Under the pieces are notes generated by a model. It was not told the DNA's origin. It did no database searches and saw nothing but the letters and a program-made list of their open reading frames with translations. The position numbers and the translations under genes are program-made. Source: Saccharococcus thermophilus (GTDB lineage: Bacteria; Bacillota; Bacilli; Bacillales; Anoxybacillaceae). From it: 64,000 bases of DNA. The stretch lies in contig NZ_JAASRS010000001.1 of NCBI RefSeq assembly GCF_011761475.1, positions 1,984,001 to 2,048,000 on the forward strand, read 5' to 3'. Below, in pieces: positions 56,925 through 64,000 of this stretch; position 1 is the first letter of the stretch, and each line of letters begins with the position of its first letter.

Positions 56925-58892
56925 TTATTCCAAACCAAATTCTTTCAGTTTGCGGTAAATCGTCATCCGGGACACGTTTAGCAGCCGCGCTGCTTCCGAT
57001 ACACATCCATTTGTTTTCTTCAGAACTTCGATCAAAATTTCCCGGGTCAGCTTCTTTTTTCGCCCTGCCCATTGGCTGGATTCGTAGGTTTTGTTTAAAT
57101 CCGTTGATGGTTTTTCCATTCCCATCAGCAGTTCCTGTGGAAGATCATTGATCGTGATGACCTGGCCATCGGAATGAAAAATGGCTTGTTCCACTACATT
57201 TTTCAACTGCCTGATATTCCCCGGCCACTGGTAAGAATGGAAAATCCCCCATACCTCATCCTCGATTTGCGGACAAGTCTTCCCTTCACAGGCGTCGCGA
57301 AGAAAAGATTCAACCAACAAAGAAATGTCGCCGCGCCGCTCTCTTAATGGAGGAACCGATAAGGAAATGACATTCAGCCTATGGTAAAGATCTTCTCGGA
57401 AATTACCTTTTTTGATCTCTTTTTTCAAATCCTTATGCGTAGCGGCAATAACCCTTACATCAATAGGAATCGGCTCCGTTCCGCCAATAGGGAAAACCGC
57501 GCGTTCCTCTAGTACCCGGAGAAGACACACTTGCGCATCCAACGGGAGATCCCCAATCTCATCCAGAAAAATAGTTCCTTTGTCAGCGAGAAGAAATTTT
57601 CCCTTCTTTCCTTGTGATTTTGCCCCAGTAAACGCTCCTCCCTCATAACCGAATAATTCGCTTGCCACCAGTTCCTTGGGGATCGCGCCACAGTTAACTC
57701 CAACAAACGGACCTTGCCGTCGGGGGCCATAGGCGTGGATGGACTGTGCCAGAACCTCCTTGCCCGTTCCCGTTTCACCGGTAATCAACACCGTTTTATC
57801 GCTGAATGATGCTTTTCCTGCCAACTTGATCAATCTGATCATCGACGGTTCCTTCGTCAGCAGATGGTTAAAGCAATACCTGGTGCTATTGCCCTTTGGG
57901 CGGACGTGTATGGACGTTTTGCTGCCGATCTTCTGAAAAATGGCCATTCCCCCAAACAAATAGGTCCCCATTTTATACGGTTGGATGCGGATCCGCCAAT
58001 CCGTTCCATCTTTTCCGCGAAACAACGCCTGCATTCCTTTGTTCGACAGATCCTTCAAATCTTTCTGGTAAATCGGGGCATCCATGTAACTTTCTATACG
58101 TTCTCCTATTTTAATTCCGAGCAAAAATTTAGCAGCATCATTATGCCGGGTGATCCTTCCATCCATGTCAAAAATAACGAAAGGGTCATGAATGGTATCC
58201 AACACAGATTTAAACGAGAAAATATTTTGCTGCATGAGATGGAATCCGATAGCTTGCTCGATCTTTTGCGCCTGGCTGACGACCCAAAAGATATCGTGGG
58301 CTTGTACCAGCTTTTTCTTTCCTGTCATATTTAATACACCAATAATCTGCTCTGTAAACGGGTCACGGATAGGAGCGGCAGAGCAAACCCACGGATGCCA
58401 ACCTTGGCAGAAATGTTCAGCCGAAAAAATCTGCACCGGCTTTTTCTCCATCAGCGCTGTTCCAATGGCATTCGTTCCCGCTACTTGCTCGTTCCAGTCC
58501 GCACCCGGTTGAAATCGGATACGCTCTAACATGCGCTTCGTATTCTCATTGGCTTTTCCTTCAAGAATGATTCCATCATGATCACACAATACCACCATGA
58601 TGTCTTCATCATTGAAATAACGAAACATCTCTTCTATATAAGGTCGTGCAAGATCAAGCAAAAATCGGTGCTGTTCCTTTTTTGCAAGCAAGGAGGAGTT
58701 CTCGTAAACCATCCTCGCTTCTTTTTTCAAGGGATCTACCTGGTTTCGTACGCAGCGCTCCCAAGAAGATGTAATGATAGGTCGGTAACCATATGGCAAT
58801 ACGCCGTCTACAAAAAAGCGCTCCCAATTTTTTTTGAGAGTTTTCTCCAAATGGTTAAAATCATCAAACCGGCTCAAAACCCTTTCAGGCAT
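56925..58892 (-). CDS. AcoR-like sigma-54-dependent transcriptional activator
   Basis: The 655-residue enhancer-binding protein has an N-terminal GAF domain with the AcoR signature GTNAIGTAL (about 139-147) and GWHPWVCSAAPIRD, a PAS-like domain (about 225-320), an AAA+ domain with Walker A GETGTGKE (372-379), the sigma-54-contacting GAFTGA (419-424) and Walker B GTIFLDEIGD (439-448), and a C-terminal Fis-type helix-turn-helix (SEAARLLNVSRMTIYRKL). There is no receiver domain, so a small molecule, probably the ketone or a derivative, is the likely signal. Start ATG after GGGGGGGAGG. It lies upstream of, and in the same direction as, the carboxylase operon. Confidence 0.93.
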   Translation of the reverse strand: MPERVLSRFDDFNHLEKTLKKNWERFFVDGVLPYGYRPIITSSWERCVRNQVDPLKKEARMVYENSSLLAKKEQHRFLLDLARPYIEEMFRYFNDEDIMVVLCDHDGIILEGKANENTKRMLERIRFQPGADWNEQVAGTNAIGTALMEKKPVQIFSAEHFCQGWHPWVCSAAPIRDPFTEQIIGVLNMTGKKKLVQAHDIFWVVSQAQKIEQAIGFHLMQQNIFSFKSVLDTIHDPFVIFDMDGRITRHNDAAKFLLGIKIGERIESYMDAPIYQKDLKDLSNKGMQALFRGKDGTDWRIRIQPYKMGTYLFGGMAIFQKIGSKTSIHVRPKGNSTRYCFNHLLTKEPSMIRLIKLAGKASFSDKTVLITGETGTGKEVLAQSIHAYGPRRQGPFVGVNCGAIPKELVASELFGYEGGAFTGAKSQGKKGKFLLADKGTIFLDEIGDLPLDAQVCLLRVLEERAVFPIGGTEPIPIDVRVIAATHKDLKKEIKKGNFREDLYHRLNVISLSVPPLRERRGDISLLVESFLRDACEGKTCPQIEDEVWGIFHSYQWPGNIRQLKNVVEQAIFHSDGQVITINDLPQELLMGMEKPSTDLNKTYESSQWAGRKKKLTREILIEVLKKTNGCVSEAARLLNVSRMTIYRKLKEFGLE

Positions 58893-59225
58893 ACAAGTCC
58901 TCCCCCCCTCATCTGCTATAAGACAATTATCCTATTTCTCTTTTGTCAGAAACAGTCGCACCGTAATTCAGTCGAGGCCAATGCCGGTCTTGCAACGAAA
59001 ACAAATGCGATGATGAGACTGGAACAATCTCTCATCTTGTCGAAACCACCCTTTCGTTTTTCGATCAACTTGAACAAAAAGAAACATAACACCTCCCATT
59101 CCTGAAAGTTATCAATGCTAAACGATTGTATATGTATTAAATATTATAATAATTAAAAATAAATTGAAAGTTCTGTATTTAAATTAGTCTGAAAATACTA
59201 GCAAATAAAAACGAGGCAAAAAAAA
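58893..59225. other. Gene-free right edge of the accessory region
   Basis: No plausible gene, RNA or repeat is seen here. It holds the 5' region of the activator gene and the A/T-rich tail of pheA. No integrase, transposon end or direct repeat flanking the operon was found on reading this and the left edge. Confidence 0.5.
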
Positions 59226-59250
59226 ATGACACCTGAAAAACAGGTATCAT
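59226..59250 (-). terminator. Terminator of obg-pheB-pheA
   Basis: A 10-bp stem ATGATACCTG/CAGGTGTCAT (one G-T pair) with a five-base loop followed by TTTTTTTTT on the minus strand. Confidence 0.85.
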
Positions 59251-59268
59251 AATAAATAACATATTGAG

Positions 59269-60141
59269 CTATTTTACGTTTTTCGCTTCCTTTGTAATCG
59301 AATAATACGGATAACTTCCTAACACTTGCACAGAGCATCCGAGCGCTTCGATTTCCGCGATGGCTCCGGGGATGAGCACCTCATCCATCTTTTGGTCAAT
59401 ATCAATGATAAAAAAGTAGTTTCCTAATCCCGTTTTGGCAGGGCGCGACTCAATTTTCGTCAAGTTTAATTTGCGCCACGCAAACGCGGACAGCACCTGG
59501 TGCAGCGCGCCGGGCTGATCTTTTGGAAGCATGACGACAATCGTCGTTTTATCGCCCGCGTAAAGCGGCGAATCGATATCCAGCGGCTTATTTTGTTTGC
59601 GGACGACGATAAAGCGCGTATGGTTATAATCGTAGTCGTGAATGTTTTCGCGCACGATCGTCAGCCCGTACTCTTGTGCCGCTAATCGGTTGGCGATCGC
59701 TGCAATCGGAAGGTGCGGGTGCTCACTGACAAATTTGGCCGCCGCGCTTGTCGATGTCATATACACCTGTTTGGCGTTTTTCAAAGACGTATGCAAAAAT
59801 TTATGACATTGGGCGATCGCGTGGGAGTGCGAATAAACTTCTTTTATCTCCCTCCAATGATGGGCGTGGTACGGATGCACCATTAAATGCTGCTGAATCG
59901 GGGCGATAATTTCTCCGACGATCGGCAGCAATTGTTCATGAATTAAATAGTCCAACGTTAAATTCACGGATCCTTCTAACGCATTTTCCAGCGGCACGAC
60001 GCCGGCATCGACCTTTCCCTCACTGACGGCATCGATGCATTCTGGAATCGTATCGTATGGAATTTTTTCACTATGCGGAAACATCGTCGTTACCGCTAAG
60101 TCCGTAAATGTCGCTTTTGGTCCTAAATAGCCTATTTTCAT
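59269..60141 (-). CDS. pheA: Prephenate dehydratase
   Basis: PheA converts prephenate to phenylpyruvate for phenylalanine synthesis. The 290-residue protein has the dehydratase domain (YLGPKATFTDLA start; catalytic TRF in NHTRFIVV) and a C-terminal ACT domain with the phenylalanine-binding GALH and ESRP motifs, so feedback inhibition is expected. No chorismate mutase domain. Start ATG after GGGGAGAGG, 21 bases after pheB. This end of the locus is core and matches B. subtilis. Confidence 0.96.
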   Translation of the reverse strand: MKIGYLGPKATFTDLAVTTMFPHSEKIPYDTIPECIDAVSEGKVDAGVVPLENALEGSVNLTLDYLIHEQLLPIVGEIIAPIQQHLMVHPYHAHHWREIKEVYSHSHAIAQCHKFLHTSLKNAKQVYMTSTSAAAKFVSEHPHLPIAAIANRLAAQEYGLTIVRENIHDYDYNHTRFIVVRKQNKPLDIDSPLYAGDKTTIVVMLPKDQPGALHQVLSAFAWRKLNLTKIESRPAKTGLGNYFFIIDIDQKMDEVLIPGAIAEIEALGCSVQVLGSYPYYSITKEAKNVK

Positions 60142-60162
60142 TATCTTGCCTCTCCCCTTGCG

Positions 60163-60606
60163 TTAATACACTCCTGAACCGACAATCTCTACCTTTTCGA
60201 CAAATTCGAGCCGCCGCAATTTCGAAAGCAGCTCATTGATATCTTCTTTCATTTCATTGGTGCTGATGGATAACGTAACATTGGCACGGCCTTGGAGCGG
60301 AATCGTCTGATGAATCGTCAGCACGTTGCAGCCGGCGGCGGCGACAACGCCAAGCAGTTGGGAAAGCGTGCCGGAACGGTCTTCTAAATGAAAAAATAAC
60401 GTAACAATATTTTCCTTGATTACGGCTTGGAACGGAAATACCGCGTCACGGTATTTATAAAATACGCTCCTGCTAATATCAACGAGCTGCACCGCCTCAG
60501 CCACCGAATCGACTTTTTTGCGCTCGATCAATTCTTTGGCCAACAGCACTTTTTTCATCGCTTCCGGCAATACGTCCTCGCGAACTAAGTAAAATTTTTT
60601 ATCCAA
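60163..60606 (-). CDS. pheB: ACT domain protein PheB
   Basis: PheB is a small ACT-domain protein encoded next to pheA; its exact role is not settled. The 147-residue protein starts [17 protein letters not shown] at TTG 60606, five bases after AGGGGAGG, giving the same length as the B. subtilis protein. The ACT domain (about residues 70-145) includes [18 protein letters not shown]. An in-frame ATG at 60654 overlaps obg and extends the protein beyond its family. Confidence 0.9.
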   Translation of the reverse strand: MDKKFYLVREDVLPEAMKKVLLAKELIERKKVDSVAEAVQLVDISRSVFYKYRDAVFPFQAVIKENIVTLFFHLEDRSGTLSQLLGVVAAAGCNVLTIHQTIPLQGRANVTLSISTNEMKEDINELLSKLRRLEFVEKVEIVGSGVY

Positions 60607-60631
60607 TGAAGCCTCCCCTGCCCCCTTCACA

Positions 60632-61957
<1,326 letters not shown>

Positions 61958-61964
61958 TTATTAT

Positions 61965-61994
61965 TGTATACAAAAGCAAAGAAAAGGCTGTCAA
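61965..61994 (-). promoter_or_regulatory. Promoter of obg-pheB-pheA
   Basis: On the minus strand -35 TTGACA (61989-61994, perfect) and -10 TATACA (61965-61970) are 18 bases apart, upstream of obg in a 309-base gap after spo0B. The rest of that gap contains an 8-bp hairpin AGGCAAGT/ACTTGCCT (62107-62127) with only a weak T-tract; I see nothing else in it. Confidence 0.65.
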
Positions 61995-62227
61995 TAGTAT
62001 ATTGCTTCATAAAGAAAAAGCAAAAAAGATGCAAATAGGAAAAAGTACCGGGCAACAGCATATTTACCTGCCAAGCTCGGCCAACTGCCACGCATTAGCG
62101 TAACGAAGGCAAGTCCATGACTTGCCTCCGTCAGCCGAAAAACCGTGTGGCAAACTTTTTATTTCATCAGAATGGAACTTTTAACGCTGCACACGAAAAA
62201 TAAATAATTTTTCTATTATGTCCATAC

Positions 62228-62770
62228 TTAGCTAAATGCAATTTTGATCAATACAGTCATTTCGTCCGTATGTATGTCAAAAGAGTCAAGATAAATGGAA
62301 GGGGATGGTGGATGGCGATAAAGCCAGTCTCTAATCGCATTGGTATCTTCCATCGCCCCGCTATAATCAAAAAATATGTTTACCTCTTCCGGCATTACTT
62401 CAATGGAAATGCTCATATGATTTTCCCGCCGCGCATCCGCCTGCCTCTCCATAAACGCTAAAAAGCTGCTGCTCCATTGCGTTAAATCTTCATCATAAAG
62501 CGACAAATCACGTTCCTCGCCAAGCACTTCATACTCCAAGGAAATAAGTCGCGGCTGCCAGTTATAAGTCATAAGCAGCTCGGCAAATTGCACCGCTTTT
62601 AAATTGGTCAGCTTTGTTTCGTGCTGCATCTCGCAAATAATGTCATTGATAATTTCGTAAACCCGCTCTATTTTATTTAGCGCCAAATTTCCTTTAATGA
62701 GCTGAATTTTATTTAGCCAGTCATGGCGAGAATGGCGCAATACATCGACGATTCTCCATTGCTTCTCCAT
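62228..62770 (-). CDS. spo0B: Sporulation phosphotransferase Spo0B
   Basis: Spo0B relays phosphate from Spo0F to Spo0A in the sporulation phosphorelay. The 180-residue protein has the four-helix-bundle histidine segment RHSRHDWLNKIQLIKGNLAL near the N-terminus, with H16 the likely phosphorylation site, followed by a degenerate kinase-like domain lacking ATP motifs. Start ATG after AGGAG. Between rpmA and obg as in B. subtilis. Confidence 0.93.
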   Translation of the reverse strand: MEKQWRIVDVLRHSRHDWLNKIQLIKGNLALNKIERVYEIINDIICEMQHETKLTNLKAVQFAELLMTYNWQPRLISLEYEVLGEERDLSLYDEDLTQWSSSFLAFMERQADARRENHMSISIEVMPEEVNIFFDYSGAMEDTNAIRDWLYRHPPSPSIYLDSFDIHTDEMTVLIKIAFS

Positions 62771-62881
62771 CTAAAGCGCTCCTATTCCTAAATTACAAAA
62801 CTTCATCACTTTACTGTTTATCTTTACTATAGCATTTTTTTACAACAATCGTGAATGGTTTTTCATCTTTTTCGGAAAAAC

Positions 62882-62913
62882 AAAAAACTCTAACCAAAAG
62901 GTTAGAGTTTTTT
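62882..62913 (-). terminator. Terminator of rplU-prp-rpmA
   Basis: A 14-bp perfect stem AAAAAACTCTAACC with a four-base loop after the rpmA stop. Confidence 0.85.
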
Positions 62914-62922
62914 CACGTTTAC

Positions 62923-63562
<640 letters not shown>

Positions 63563-63573
63563 CGGCAACGCCT

Positions 63574-63882
63574 TTATGCATTAATTTTTTCGATAACTAC
63601 TTTCGTATAAGGTTGGCGATGACCTTGTTTGCGGCGATAGTTCTTTTTCGGCTTATATTTGAACACGATAATTTTCTTTTGACGGCCATGTTTTTGCACT
63701 TTCGCCGTTACCGTTGCCCCTTCAACTGTAGGGTTTCCGATTTTTACCGTTTCACCGCCGACCAATAACACTTTATCAAAGGTTACTGTTTCGCCTTCTT
63801 GGGCATCGATTTTTTCAATGTAAATTTCTTGCCCTTCTTCTACTTTAATTTGTTTACCGCCAGTTTCAATAATTGCGTACAT
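63574..63882 (-). CDS. rplU: 50S ribosomal protein L21
   Basis: L21 binds 23S rRNA. The 102-residue protein starts [18 protein letters not shown] and ends [16 protein letters not shown], the conserved family ends. The start is ATG 63882 behind AAGGAGG; a TTG one codon upstream is possible. First gene of rplU-prp-rpmA, behind the L21 leader. Confidence 0.97.
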   Translation of the reverse strand: MYAIIETGGKQIKVEEGQEIYIEKIDAQEGETVTFDKVLLVGGETVKIGNPTVEGATVTAKVQKHGRQKKIIVFKYKPKKNYRRKQGHRQPYTKVVIEKINA

Positions 63883-63885
63883 CAA

Positions 63886-63980
63886 ACTGCACCTCCTTAT
63901 ATAGACTCAGACTCGCCAGCGACAAGGCGGTTCTCGTGACAGAACGCTTTGTACCCGCGCTGAGCGGTTGTAGTACGGGT
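63886..63980 (-). promoter_or_regulatory. L21 leader RNA (autoregulatory ribosomal leader)
   Basis: The minus strand between a -10-like TATACT near 63990 and rplU folds into conserved hairpins and contains GCTGGCGAGTCTGAGTCTAT just before the ribosome site, the hallmark of the Bacillus L21 leader that is thought to bind L21. The upstream promoter is cut by the window end. Confidence 0.75.
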
Positions 63981-64000
63981 GCTGTAAAGTATATTAGCCG

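Noticed and set aside
58578-59105. A 175-residue plus-strand frame across the start of the activator gene
   Set aside because: Its first half is antisense to the activator and its second half lies in A/T-rich non-coding sequence, with no family features.
43861-59250. Composite transposon or phage carrying the ketone operon
   Set aside because: No transposase, integrase, tRNA target or terminal repeats were found by reading the edges.

Overview
The window is a stretch of core chromosome from a Bacillaceae endospore-former. Gene order and protein sequences look most like Geobacillus/Parageobacillus (inferred from family resemblance; no search was run). Evidence includes the B. subtilis-like runs recD2-yrrB-mnmA-yrvO-cymR, hisS-aspS with a T-box, rel-dtd, recJ-apt, secDF-comN-spoVB, ruvAB-queA-tgt-yajC, yebC-coxA-safA, nadABC/nifS/nadR and spo0B-obg-pheBA-rpmA-prp-rplU. 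Sporulation genes (rsfA, spoVB, bofC, coxA-like, safA, a CotS-like gene, spo0B) are scattered through it.

Layout. 1-7.7 kb: 3' part of recD2 missing, TPR protein YrrB, tRNA thiolation pair mnmA/yrvO, cysteine regulator cymR, a membrane protein, rarA and a TetR regulator. 7.7-11.6 kb: an RND exporter with a palindromic operator candidate just downstream of its promoter, then rsfA. 11.6-19.2 kb: tcdA, 6S RNA, aspS, hisS, T-box, a small HTH protein, dtd, rel. 19.3-28.3 kb: apt, recJ, a cation efflux gene, secDF, comN, spoVB, a membrane protein. 28.3-35.1 kb: yajC, tgt, queA, a small membrane protein, ruvB, ruvA, bofC, yebC, a spore lipoprotein. 35.2-43.9 kb: nadE, a CotS-like gene, safA with 16 octapeptide repeats, nadA-nadC-nadB and the divergent nifS-nadR, with a NadR-type operator between the divergent genes.

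The accessory part is 43.9-58.9 kb, between nadR and pheA, which are close neighbours in B. subtilis. It holds a Nudix gene and a ten-kilobase minus-strand operon: an ASKHA ATPase (646 aa), a small four-cysteine protein (115 aa), a second ASKHA ATPase (724 aa), a HyuB-like subunit (746 aa), a 283-aa protein, two AMP-forming acyl-CoA ligases and an SCP2-type thiolase. Subunit number, sizes and order match the five-subunit acetophenone carboxylase (alpha, gamma, alpha-prime, beta, epsilon) of Aromatoleum and its adjacent CoA ligase. The predicted route is ketone + bicarbonate -> beta-keto acid -> beta-ketoacyl-CoA -> thiolysis to acyl-CoA + acetyl-CoA. The substrate is not settled by sequence: acetophenone-type ketones are favoured, acetone or butanone are possible. 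An upstream AcoR-like sigma-54 activator, a textbook -24/-12 promoter (TGGCAC-N5-TTGCA) and a 9-bp-phased array of TGTGACA boxes give the operon a complete control region.

The window ends (59.2-64 kb) with pheA, pheB, obg, spo0B, rpmA, prp, rplU and the L21 leader.
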